Of a DNA stretch of 64,000 nt, positions 1-10,969 are shown in pieces. The translations under genes and the position numbers were made by a program. The stretch is from assembly GCF_004379255.2 (NCBI RefSeq), contig NC_056034.1:38980887-39044886 (forward strand), read 5' to 3'. Origin of the DNA: Salvia splendens (taxonomy: Eukaryota > Streptophyta > Magnoliopsida > Lamiales > Lamiaceae). The notes beneath the pieces are model-generated. The model saw nothing but the letters and a program-made list of their open reading frames with translations, had not been told where the DNA came from and did not search any database. Within the stretch, counting starts at the first letter, position 1. Every line of letters begins with the position of its first letter.

Positions 1-324
1 ATCCACAAAGTTTTTTACTAGTTCTGCTAGTAGATAAATAGCAGTGTAGAATTTGTTTGTGTTATAGCTATCTTATAGAAAATTTGATTTTCTGATCCCA
101 AATATAGTAGACAGAAGGGTTCTCATGCTCTGAGAACAAATGTTATTGCATTCTCAATTATTCACATTTCTATTAGTTTTGTATTTAGACTATTTCATTT
201 TAGATTTACAAAAGGTGACAATAAACAGAAAGTAACCGTTCAGAGATTTACACTAGATTTTATATTGTATTGTTTTGTGAGATTTTATAGAGTTGTTTAG
301 TGAGTTAGTTCAGAGAGAACAAAT

Positions 325-411
325 AAGAGATACAATGTCTCCACGTCCCTTTTAAGTGAGACGTCCTAGAAAGGAAAATGAGTCACTTTATGTGGGACGG
401 ATGGAGTATTA
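325..411. mobile_element. Probable Stowaway-like MITE remnant
   Basis: A short stretch with partly inverted ends (acgtcccttttaagtgagac and gtgggacggatggagta) of the kind seen in plant Stowaway MITEs. No clear TA duplication could be assigned. The rest of 1-561 is AT-rich with no recognisable gene. Confidence 0.35.
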
Positions 412-561
412 GGCGAAAGGGGCTACTCTATAAATCAATGATTGCCCATCTCCAGCATTATTATAATGAGTCATATATCAAGTTTCATGAACATAAAATC
501 ATTAAAGAAAAAAAAGGAAAAGGGAACTCTTTCTAAAATAAATCAATCCTTCACTTGATTA

Positions 562-651
562 ACAAGAAGATCAAGTGACACAAAAGAGATTGATGATTCT
601 TAATACACAAGAAGATCAAGTGACACAAAAGAGATTGATGATTCTTAATAC
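562..651. repeat. 45-bp tandem duplication
   Basis: Two exact copies of a 45-bp unit beginning acaagaagatcaagtgacac lie at 562-606 and 607-651, just downstream of the thioredoxin stop codon, in or near its 3' UTR. Confidence 0.85.
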
Positions 652-729
652 AAGGTTCAAGCACATATTAAAGGCTCAATTAATTATGAGTAAACATATT
701 TTGTAGAGAATCAGAAGCCACAGTTATGT

Positions 730-1537
730 TTAAGCAACAACAGTTCCATGTTGAGTAATTTTTGCCTGCAATTCTTCCTTTCTTGCACCAACAACCCTGT
801 CAATTTCCTTTCCTTCTTTAAGGAACACGAAGGTCGGCATGGCCTCAACTCCAAATTCTGCCGCCACAGGCTGAGAAACAGAGTGAAATACTAATCACTA
901 ACTATACAGGAATAAATGGTTGATGTATGCAAGAAACTATACTGGAAAAAAAATCCTTGAATTACTTGAGAAATGTACAAAGGAATACAGTAAAGTAAGC
1001 AGTAAGCAGTAAGCACCTTGAGTTCATCGACATCAACTTTGGCAACGATCACGTGTGGTGTCTTCTTGGCAATCTCAGCCAAAATTGGGGCGATGAAACG
1101 ACAAGGTCCACACCATGAAGCAGTGAAATCAACAACAACCTGATAAAATTCTTCCTCAGATAATACAACTTACTACAAATCCAACAATTAATTCAAATGC
1201 TAGCTAACTAAGCTTCCAATTCACATTTTAAAAAAAATCCTAATTTCCGAGTTTGAAACCCTAATCACCGAAGCGACATTAATCTAGCAAAGTAAGGAAT
1301 GACGAATTCAATCCTACTGCTACCAAACAAAGACAGTAGTAATCAAAAAGGTAAATTCCACACATTCAATCAAACAATGAACATATATGCGCATAAAACA
1401 GAAGGAAAATCAGGGAATCAAAACACATGAGAGAGAGTGAGGGTTACGAGTTTGTTAGATTCGACGCCTTTTTGGAAAAGCTGCTTCCATTCGTCGACGG
1501 AGTTGGGGGCGATGACTTGTCCTTCCCCGGCGGCCAT
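730..1537 (-). CDS. TRXh: Thioredoxin h, 3 exons, 117 aa
   Basis: A cytosolic disulfide reductase that passes electrons from NADPH-thioredoxin reductase to target proteins through its WCGPC cysteines. Exons on the minus strand are 1537-1448 (30 codons), 1139-1017 (41 codons) and 870-730 (46 codons plus stop). All introns are GT-AG and phase 0, giving 117 aa, the normal size for plant h-type thioredoxins. Visible motifs are [15 protein letters not shown] at the start of exon 2, KVDVDELK at its end, and the cis-Pro loop EAMPTF in exon 3. The N-terminus [11 protein letters not shown] has no transit peptide, which fits cytosolic h type rather than plastid m or f type. A 2.1-kb hAT element lies 88 bp upstream of the ATG, so promoter and leader are probably altered. 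Coding sequence looks intact. Confidence 0.96.
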
Positions 1538-1624
1538 TTCTTCGTTTGTTGATTTCTCGGCGATAACAAACTCGGAAGCGTGAACCGAATACTACGATGG
1601 AGCAAGTTATTTATAGGTTTTTAG

Positions 1625-3718
1625 TAGACATCACCAAACCGAACCGGCCCGGAACCGTCACCGGCGGTTCCGAACCGGAACCGGAACCGTCGGCGGCGGT
1701 TCGAACCGTGACCGGAACCGGCGGTTCCGACGGGCCGGTTCAGGTTCAAGAAATTTGCGAACCATAACCGGCGGTTCTGAACCGCCGGTTTCGCCGGAAC
1801 CGGCGGTTCCGAACCGCCGGTTCGCCGGTTCCGACACCTTTTCAGGCTACCACCGGCCTATACGTAGCCTTTTCAGAAACCGGGTCAGAAACCGCCGGTT
1901 TTCGTTAGAAAACCGTTGACGAAACCGGCGGTTTCTGACCAAAAACCGGCGGTTCAAGGAGTAAACCGGCGGTTCCGCCGGATTTCAAAATTTTGAAATT
2001 TGAAATTTGAAATTTTTTCTTTTTTTATCTTTTTTTTAATCACATTTTTCCCCTATAAATACCCCCTCCTCTTCATTTTCTACTTATCTCATTCTTGTGT
2101 TGATAAGAATTTCTCTCTCAATCTCAATTTCTCTATTCTCCATCCTCATTCTCTCAAGTTGTTTACGTTATTTGCGCTCATAATTTACTCACGTTGTTCT
2201 TGTTCACGTTATCATATTCACATAAACACTACTCTCTATTCTCTACTTCCAATTTCCATAATATCATGTCTTCATCTCGTCGTGGTGGTGATCGGGGCAA
2301 CGGTAAAATTGCAAATTACAACGGTAAAATTGCAAATTACAACTTTAAAATTACAAATTACAACTTAAAATTTACAAATTACAACTTAAAATTACAAATT
2401 ACAACTTCAAAATTGCAAATTACAACTTATTACTTAACATTACAAATTACAACTTTAAAATTACAAATTACAACAATTACAAATCGAAAAATTTAAATAC
2501 AAGTTACTTACAACAATTACAAGTTACTTACAACAATTACAAGTTACAACAATTACAAATCGAAAAATTTAAATATAAGTTACAACAATTACAAGTTACA
2601 ACAATTACAAATTTACAACTTACAAGTGTTGACAAAAAAGAATTAGAAGATCATTAAAAGATATTCTTCATTTGATAAGTATCTTATTGGTGAAAAAGTG
2701 GATAATGGGTATCTTTGGGGCAGATGGTACTGGAACACAAATTTATATATGGAATCTGGATGAATGGGGATCAGATTATAGTTTAAAATGGGAAGCTGGG
2801 TTCACTGGCGGGAGTTCGTTTCATCAGGCCATCAGGGTGGTATATTCATCCGAGTCTGACGATGAAACGAACTCCCGCCAATGAACTCAGCTTCCCATTT
2901 TAAACTATAATCTGATCCTCATTCATCCAGATTCCATATATAAATTTGTGTTCCAGTACCATCTGCCCCAAAGATACCCATTACCCACTTTTTCACCAAT
3001 AAGATACTTATCAAATGAGGAATATCTTTTAATGATCTTCTAAGTCTTTTTTGTCAACACTTGTAAGTTGTAAATTTGTAATTGTTGTAACTTGTAATTG
3101 TTGTAACTTATATTTAAATTTTTCGATTTGTAATTGTTGTAACTTGTAATTGTTGTAAGTAACTTGTAATTGTTGTAAGTAACTTGTATTTAAATTTTTC
3201 GATTTGTAATTGTTGTAATTTGTAATTTTAAAGTTGTAATTTGTAATGTTAAGTAATAAGTTGTAATTTGCAATTTTGAAGTTGTAATTTGTAATTTTAA
3301 GTTGTAATTTGTAAATTTTAAGTTGTAATTTGTAATTTTAAAGTTGTAATTTGCAATTTTACCGTTGTAATTTGTAATTTTGAAGTTGTAATTTGTATCA
3401 ATAAAATTGTATTTGTAATTTGTATCTCTAAAATTGCTTTATTCTAATTTTATTTATGCAAATATATTTACATTTTTTACTTGAATTACATATTTATAAT
3501 GAAAAAAAAAAAGCAAAACGAACCTCCGAACCGGCGGAACCGGCCCGGAACCGGCCAATCACAGGCGGTTCCACGGTTCACTTGAACCGGCGGTTCCACG
3601 GTTCACAAACCGGAACCGCCGCACCTTGGCCGGGCCGGTTCAGGTTCATCAATTTATTGAACCGGAACCGGCGGTTCCGAACCGTGAACCGCCGGTTCCG
3701 GAACCGTGGTGACGTCTA
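1625..3718. mobile_element. hAT foldback element, 2094 bp, exact 8-bp TSD
   Basis: The element is bounded by an exact 8-bp duplication, gtttttag, at 1617-1624 and 3719-3726, the hallmark of hAT transposons. Termini are tagacatcacc on the left and ggtgacgtcta on the right, imperfect inverted repeats. Subterminal regions (1630-1980 and 3525-3712) are packed with GGTTCCGG/CCGGCGGTT-type repeats. Nearly the whole element is one long inverted repeat centred near 2844. The inner arms (about 2640-2827 against 2861-3056) are almost identical and the outer arms are ATTACAA-rich. No intact transposase is present. The inner-arm sequence is shared with the hAT element at 30588-32298. It sits immediately upstream of thioredoxin h. 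Confidence 0.93.
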
Positions 3719-3734
3719 GTTTTTAGTGAGAACT

Positions 3735-3738
3735 GAAA

Positions 3739-3777
<39 letters not shown>

Positions 3778-3780
3778 AAT
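3735..3780. repeat. (AAAT)n microsatellite
   Basis: About eleven tandem aaat units follow the right flank of the hAT element. The remaining sequence to 4530 is AT-rich and shows no gene. It includes the 3' flank of ERD2. Confidence 0.9.
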
Positions 3781-4530
3781 ACCGTGATTATTTTAAGGGT
3801 GAGTGCACCTGGACTATAATGTAATCACTGGTAATGTAGGTGGATGCAATTCCGTCTTTGCTCAAGATTTTCTTTGATTTACATTGTTATTAATGTTTGA
3901 TTCTGATTTTTATATTTATCAAACCCTAACTCCAAAATATCCGCACTCAATCAATAACAATTAAGGTTTTAAATCAAAATTTACAATTTGATATACAAAT
4001 ATTATTATCCGCACCTAATTCCTCAAGTCCAAAAATATAATTACGCTCCATATCATAAATAGGAATCCAAAGATATAAAGAGAAACCAAAAAATATGCCC
4101 CATATCATGAACAGGAATCCAGCAATAAAAGAGAGAGACAAAAAAAAATATCACTTCGATATAAACGAAGAGTTTCAAAGTAAGCATTAGACAATAATTT
4201 TCTGTGTCTAACATACAATCTCAGTTATCCAATTTCATTACACCTTATCAACGGTACATTTATAATTTCTTTATATTTGTAACTACAAAAATGTTATTTC
4301 TTGAGATTTCCAGCCGCAATTTATGTGTGCATATGGAACTATGGACGGCACTAACGCCACTTGCACAAACAGAACTGAAAAAAGAAACACCTGTTAATGC
4401 ATTTTCCCCATATTTGATAAACGAACGTGAAGAAATCATATATCATTTGCTTCATTCAAGTAACCAAAGATGCTTCGCCTCTTCTCAGACCCCCAGCTAC
4501 AGGGTGACCTGTAGTTAGTTCAAAGCGATC

Positions 4531-7500
4531 TCAAGCAGGCAGTTCGAGCTTCTCGTTATTCTTCCAGCTGAAAACAGAAGAGTTGCAGATGCAAATGTGT
4601 TTTGGGAGACTAATCAAGCTTTAGGTATAGGTGCATCAGTGCATGTGGAGATCATACCTTTCAAAGTAATAATAGAAGAAATCAGCATATAGAAGCGTCT
4701 GAACAAGTCCTGAAATCCAAACTGCGCGAGCGGGGATGGAATACAAAAGTTATTTGAGGATGAGAGAGAGATAGATAGAGAGAGATGGAGAAAGAGGCAT
4801 ACTTATCCAGTGGACATAGTGCGGTTCAGTGAAGTAGCGGTAAATCCAGTTAAGAATATAAAATGCTCGGTATGCACTGCAATGAAAAGGCAAAAAAATC
4901 ATCGGCTAATACTACAACAACAAAAATAATTGAATAGTTATACATTACTCTAACATCGACATGGTAAAACAATTTAGCTGAATATATGGTGCATGTTTCC
5001 GAAAGAGTTGGATCATAAATCTTGCAAAAAGATGAGAAGACTCTGCTTCAGATGGATGAGAAAGGAGAGCAGAAGATAAGTCAAAAGTCTAGCGTGCGTC
5101 TGTTTGAACTACTGGATACAGAAAACAGAAACCCATCACAGAGATAAGAGGGTCCGGGCCAGGAACTTTATGAACAATGAATACTATTTGATTTAAACTG
5201 CAAAACTAAAATCCAGGTTATGAAATTTCTAACAGATACATATTTTTGCTTTAAAATAATGGTCCTGCACTCCTGCTAAGAGAGCTTGATCAAATCACAT
5301 ATCAATCTTCTGAAGAGAGATATAACCATTAAAATACAAAAAGAGAAGACATTTATCACCAAAAAGTGTTAATAAGCTTGTTAGCAAATGTAGAATCAAG
5401 TCATGGAGTCCAATTATCACATATGTGAGCCTCTTACACTAATAAAGCATGGCCAGAGTCTCAGAAGTAAGAAAAATATAATGGATGACTAAATGATCAT
5501 TAGAGCATAGCTCCTACCAGAAATAATGTTATGGCAGGATATATGATGTTAGAAAGTAGGGAAAACAACAAAACTGAAGGTCGGAATCATTTAAAAAAAC
5601 CTCAATGCTACAATTGACTGTCACCTGTTCAAATAGTATAATTTAACATCAACCCCCCTATTGAATAACACATGAAATATCCAGCAAATCACATTCGTAC
5701 AGTAAAGCCCAAATGCCAGCATAAATTATGAAAACTTATAAACATATAAGGAAACTGGTGTAAGACAACCTATCACTAAATTCCACGTGACCAATAAATA
5801 AAGATCTTCACTCAACAATTAGGAATGCTGCAATGAACAATTACCCTAGAAGAAAAACGTATTGTCCAGTCAGGTTGTCAATATTCCTTGTTCTCTGCAG
5901 CAAAACTAACTGAGGAAGGATGGCAACTGCTTCTAAGTATAAGGAAAATGCCCACATCACCTGACAAACAACACACTAGAGTCAAGGCACAAGGACTCCT
6001 ACAAGTTTTAAGGCTAACTACCTGTCTTATAGAATTCGGGATACCTCTTTGAAGGAAAATCTCTCATTTACTATTAGTGCTAAAAACAGACAGGGTAACA
6101 TAAGGACGTAGTGGCGGAAAGTGTCCTGGTCTTTGTTGTAGGATCTGCGGACAACCTTGTGATGCTTCATATACCAGACTATTGATATAGAACTTCCCAA
6201 GAAAATTATTTTCATTAATGTGTTGTAGAATGAGATGTAGTCCGTGAAGAGATCCAAATATCGAGTAACAAAAACAATAGCATAGAGTTCCTGAGTCTTC
6301 AGAGAAACGCCTACAAAAGGCAATGTCAATATTAGATGCACTGTCAAAAGAGACCTGGGAAATTACTCGGCAGCTCCCAGTTATGGTGAAGATAAAGAAT
6401 GAAGGCTCAAAAGAAAACAATATATTCAAGGCATTATATGCCAAACTTGACGAAAGATATTGTTGCAATATAATTTATTCCGAATAGACCTTATGTACAA
6501 TCAATACATCCAAGAGTTATGATTCTTCATTAGATACGTTCAAAATATTGGACAAATAAATTCATTCTAGATGTACAAAGTCCAAATAATAGTTTCATAG
6601 CAGATTGAAAATTGATACCATATAATGGAAGTACTGTTTCTCTGACCTTTATCATTATATTTATTGGAAATTTAATTTATAAAATCAAAATAGCAATCCA
6701 TATCTCATGGATCCATTAGGATTACATGGCAACATGATACGATCCCACATCGGTTTCACACGAAAGTGTGGAATAGCATATAATAGGGAGTCAACCCTTT
6801 ACCTTTGACCATGGTTTTGGGTTAAGTTAGGGCTTCCTATCTTATATGCTTATCAATTTGGTGCGGTGAACGTGGATCCGGATGTCCTACGGAAAGGGGC
6901 TACCCGTAGGTGTGACCAAGGGGTGCCACCGAAAAAAACGTGGGCCCGAAAGGAAAAAGGGCCGTAAAGCGGATGGTGGGCCCGTGGCGTGTGCCGTCCG
7001 TGGACGTCCGGTTTAAAAGAGGGATGGATTGATACGATCCCACATCGGTTTCACACGAAAGTGTGGAATAGCATATAATAGGGAGTCAACCCTTTACCTT
7101 TGACCATGGTTTTGGGTTAAGTTAGGGCTTCCTATCTTATATGCTTATCACAACATACCATTAGCCAAGAGCTCTATTATTTGGTTGAGCCGATCATATT
7201 CATTGGCATATTGTGTTCACCAAACATCCATCCCTTGTGCTTACTTTCAAAGTGAGAGACAGTTATAAAAAAATTTTTAAAAAAAATCACAGATTTGAGT
7301 AACAAAGATTTAGGAGGCAAAATGACTTGTTAAATAGTAGTAACAAAGTATTTTAAGACTTTCCATAACAATAAGAAAGCGCTACACTCATTAGGGAGTC
7401 TATTAAATCAAAGGAGATTGTAGGTCTGATAACTTATGTTCTTCACTGAACTAGAGCAAATTCAAAGAAATGGGACTTTAGATTTGCAACTCAGTTAAAG

Positions 7501-8165
7501 ATTGTCGAGGATCAAACATCTTTGGTCACTCCACATGCAGATAAAAGAAACATCCACATTGTGAAACATCAAGTTGCGAACAAGCACGTCTAAACTACAC
7601 AAAAACAACTTCTAACATCTTACCAAGTTCACTAATTCCATCAAGATAACTGCATTTTGGTATCGTTTATACTTGATCCACCACAACTCCATTACAGAGA
7701 AAAAAATCTAAGAATCTTGACCAAAAAACCTAATAGTTATAGCAATCTTCTTATAATTCTTATGCAGTAGTTCATAAGCTCGAAACTTTCTAAGATAGAG
7801 TCTAGCAGGTGAGAAATGGCTAAAAATTGTGACCTTAACTATTTGATCCATGCTAATTCCAATGTTGCATTATAAAACAAACCCAAAAAGCTTCACAAAC
7901 ACATTCCTCAATTTCCTAAATCGCCAGAACAAATTATATTTCTGAGAAATGCACATTAACAGAAATAGATTAAACAAAATAACTAAAAAAAAGGTAGGAA
8001 TACTTCCTTCACTTGTTGAATAACGAGATTAGAGGTTGTGTGGAAATATATTAAAAGATGAGAAAATGCATTACCAGCACAAGATTTGATCGTATGAATC
8101 TTGAGGAGCAAAACAAGGACACTTGCCAAATGGGTCATATCCCCCGCTAACCTGAATATATTCAT
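4531..8165 (-). CDS. ERD2: ER lumen protein-retaining (KDEL) receptor ERD2, 6 exons, 215 aa
   Basis: A Golgi/ER seven-helix membrane receptor that retrieves escaped H/KDEL-tagged ER proteins through COPI vesicles. Exons on the minus strand are 8165-8075, 6310-6045, 5960-5845, 4876-4803, 4721-4658 and 4567-4531. They total 648 nt (215 codons plus stop), the standard plant ERD2 length, and every junction is GT-AG with consistent phase. Landmarks are the start MNIFRLAGDMTHLASV, then SLKTQELYAIVFVTRYLDLF, DTFRHYVLMLP, RTRNIDNLTGQY and the C-terminus KNNEKLELPA. The ATG at 8165 was chosen because it gives the conserved N-terminus. An upstream in-frame ATG at 8240 would add 25 unconserved residues. 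Intron 1 (1764 bp) contains a complete TRIM element. No disabling change seen. Confidence 0.96.
6735..7150. mobile_element. TRIM-type miniature LTR retrotransposon, 416 bp
   Basis: Two direct 121-bp LTRs (6735-6855 and 7030-7150), identical by eye, begin tgatacgatcccacatcgg and end gcttatca. They flank a 174-bp internal region with no ORF. A 5-bp duplication, caaca, flanks the element (6730-6734 and 7151-7155). A primer-binding-like segment starts right after the left LTR (atttggtgcggtgaac) and a purine tract (aaaagagggatgga) precedes the right LTR. This is the architecture of a terminal-repeat retrotransposon in miniature. It lies in intron 1 of ERD2. LTR identity suggests a recent insertion. 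Confidence 0.93.
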
Positions 8166-8701
8166 CTTTTCCTTCACTCTCTCTCTCAAGAATATGCAGT
8201 TTAGTGAATAAACATAGCCAGAAAATAGATCTGGCGGCAATTGGTGCAGTAATATGTCTTCGTTTTCAGTCGTTGAGACTGAACTGAAACGGAGATCTCT
8301 GTAGGTAGGTTTGATGAAATTTCATTTCTAATTAAATAATTCTACTGAACTATTCTGGAGAGTTTTGCTGTTGTCCCTAATTTCATTTCATTTAATTTAA
8401 TGGAGACGAAAATTAATAAAATTGCATACAGCACTCGATTATTTATTTTAATTTTTTTTAGTATACAGAAACAGAATTAGAAGGGTAAAAGGTAATACGT
8501 CTAGTCGTCTACTAAGTCATACGCAAACTGTCAAGTCCAATAATCGAATGTAGCTATGCACTATGCAGCATGACATTGCCATTTAAAATCAGTGTGGGAA
8601 ATTTTTGCTAATGAAAAATAAGAGAAATATAGAGTAGTAAATTGTAGAGCGATAAGGTAGTCTCTTGACATTCAACAAATGTTAATAAATGTATGAATCG
8701 A

Positions 8702-8975
8702 TTACATTGTTTGGAAGAAAAAGGAGCAAAAAAATGGCATAAATAATAATGGATTGGAGAATATGCTCCTTTCAAAGCAAATGAGTGAAGCGTTTGATAA
8801 GGGGGACTCGGCCACTACACTTCCCATCCCTGGAGTTAGGCCCCCTCCGCCACCACCACCGTACAAAGGTGGAGCTGTCGTGGCCCCTGGTGGCGGAAGT
8901 GGTTCCGTTAGAGTCGGTGTTGTTGAAGTTGGATTAGTAGTGCCGCCGGGTGTCAACACCGTCCCTCCTGCATTG
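8702..8975 (-). pseudogene. Orphan Pro/Gly/Thr-rich C-terminal exon, possibly from an X8/PDCB-like GPI-anchored protein
   Basis: On the minus strand a polypyrimidine tract ending in AG precedes an open exon running from 8975 to a stop at 8702. It reads NAGGTVLTPGGTTNPTS, then a Pro-rich and Gly7 stretch, then SPLSNASL, and ends in a hydrophobic tail (LLFMPFFCSFFF). A low-complexity linker plus hydrophobic C-terminus resembles the last exon of plasmodesmal callose-binding or X8-domain proteins, which are GPI-anchored. No cysteine-rich X8 exon was found upstream (8990-10970), so this may be a gene fragment. The plus strand over the same span is also open (8754-8987), so the coding strand is not certain. 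Confidence 0.3.
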
Positions 8976-8989
8976 CTGAAAAATTGAAG

Positions 8990-10969
8990 ATCCTAGTAAA
9001 TTACTAGTAGTACAACAAATTTGAGACATTTAAAATAGTAGCTAATTACACTTGACTTGAATGATTATATATCCAAGCTTTAAGGTGTTAGTAGCATAGG
9101 TTCATATCTCACATATAGAAGTAATCAAATAAATTATGGAGTACCTTGGAGATGAGGGGTGAATGGGAGATGAGGGGCGAATGGTCTTTTTGCTTTGTTA
9201 TTTTTTTGGGTGGTTTTTCTTTTCTTGGTTTTATTTGCTTTATGGTGTTGTATTAGTATATCCCTTTTGTTATGTTATGTTTTGTTTTATGTAGTGTTTT
9301 TGTTTTTGCTTTTGCTTAGTAATTCAAGACTGGTTTTGGGGATATCAGATTCAATCGTCATTAAAGTTTTCAACCCAGGTTGGTCTCATTTTGGGCTTTT
9401 TCTTTTTTAATTTCATTGAATTTAATAATAGTGCCAACTTTATAAATATCCATTTTGTTGGAACAACTAGCCATTGCTATTACTATAAATCATGAACTTA
9501 ATTGAAATTGTTAAATCATGTATCAAACTATTTTATATTGTTGTCATTGTAACTTTGTATTTTGCAGAATTATACGATTTCGTGTAATTAATTATAGGAT
9601 TTGTGAACTCAAGCTAACCTTTATATTTGGGTATTTATGAATAATAACATGACATATAACACATCTTATTCACTTATAATTTCACACGTGATATATATTA
9701 GTAATGAACTTGATAGAGTGCATGGCTACATTGGGTTTTTGAATTTTTAAGAGTAAATATATACATATATGCACATTTCAAATGTTTTCTTGCAATAACA
9801 TATGTATTAATAACTCCAATATTTTCTCTCCTTGTCTAATTGCAGGCGGATTAGAATTTAGTACTACATCTTAAAGATGCAGTTTAATTTTGAACATTAA
9901 CTTTTTGCTCATTTTGTTAAAAAAAAGTACTACTACAATTAAAAGATAATGTAACAAGACTTTTTTAATGCCCTTTGGTATACTGCATTTGGTAGTGGAT
10001 TCCATATACCCAAAAAATACAAAGCAAAAGCAAAGAATTCATGTAGAATCTGATACTGAAACGAATTGGACATATTTTGAATGTGATTGGTGCTTTTCTG
10101 TATCTCACAATTTCATTCAATTAGGGAAATGGAAATTTCATCTGGACAATGGGGATTCTATCATTATATAGTTCTCAGCATAATAATGTCTTCTAAAAAA
10201 TTCTTTAGATTATGTAATATTCAATGGTGCTTCTAGGCTCTATCAGTTCATAAGAGCAGAAAAATTTCATTAAATTTGATATTTGGAGTTACTATCAGTT
10301 TCCAAACCACTAGGGGTTGTGGCTCACTTCCTCTTTGATCCCATAAGTTATGTTTTATGGATCTGTCATTGATTACATTTTCGACTAAAGAAAAATTATG
10401 AGTTAAGTAATGAGCGAGTTTTCAACTATGGTTATTTAGGTGACAGGAAAAAGGGTTACTCTAGCACCTCATTTATTGAATGCGGAAAACAAGATGTATT
10501 AGTTGATGGTGAATAAATTAAGAAGCATTAAAATGGTACTATTAATTAAAGGTAAGAATTAAACTTTTATATCTTGTTATAGAGAAGTAAAATGAATCTG
10601 AACACTAGTATGGCACCACAGGCTGAACTCCACTATCATATCAAAAATCATTACTGACTTTGATTCGACAATAAAACTAGTTTTAATGTGAGGTCCATTC
10701 TTCGTCAAGAATTTGGTGAAACAACAAATCAAATCAAATAAATATAAAACCCGTAACCTCAAAGTTGATGTGGTTTGGTGAGTTTAAACTTTAAAGTGCG
10801 ATTTTAAAAAAGTATTAATGTCCAGTTCAAAAAACCGTGTCAAAATGCAAGCTAGTAGTACTTCATAAATTAAACGCAACTTTTCAAAATAAAAGGTACT
10901 GTACCAAATTATTTTAACCACCGACTCAAATTATAAAAAAAATACATTAATTACGAATCTGCACTATAA
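8990..10969. other. Intergenic, no gene recognised
   Basis: AT-rich sequence with short low-complexity open frames only (for example a poly-Phe/Leu frame at 9195-9410 and a 67-codon frame at 9968-10171). Neither resembles a known family, and no repeats with clear ends were found. Confidence 0.6.

Noticed and set aside
2000..2496. Two frames of Thr/Asn/Tyr/Leu/Gln repeats
   Set aside because: Translation of the attacaaattacaac repeat arms of the hAT foldback element. Periodic low complexity, not a gene.
8754..8987. Plus-strand Pro-rich frame as a gene
   Set aside because: The opposite strand has a plausible acceptor site and a hydrophobic C-terminal tail. Neither is proven, so only one low-confidence exon is listed.
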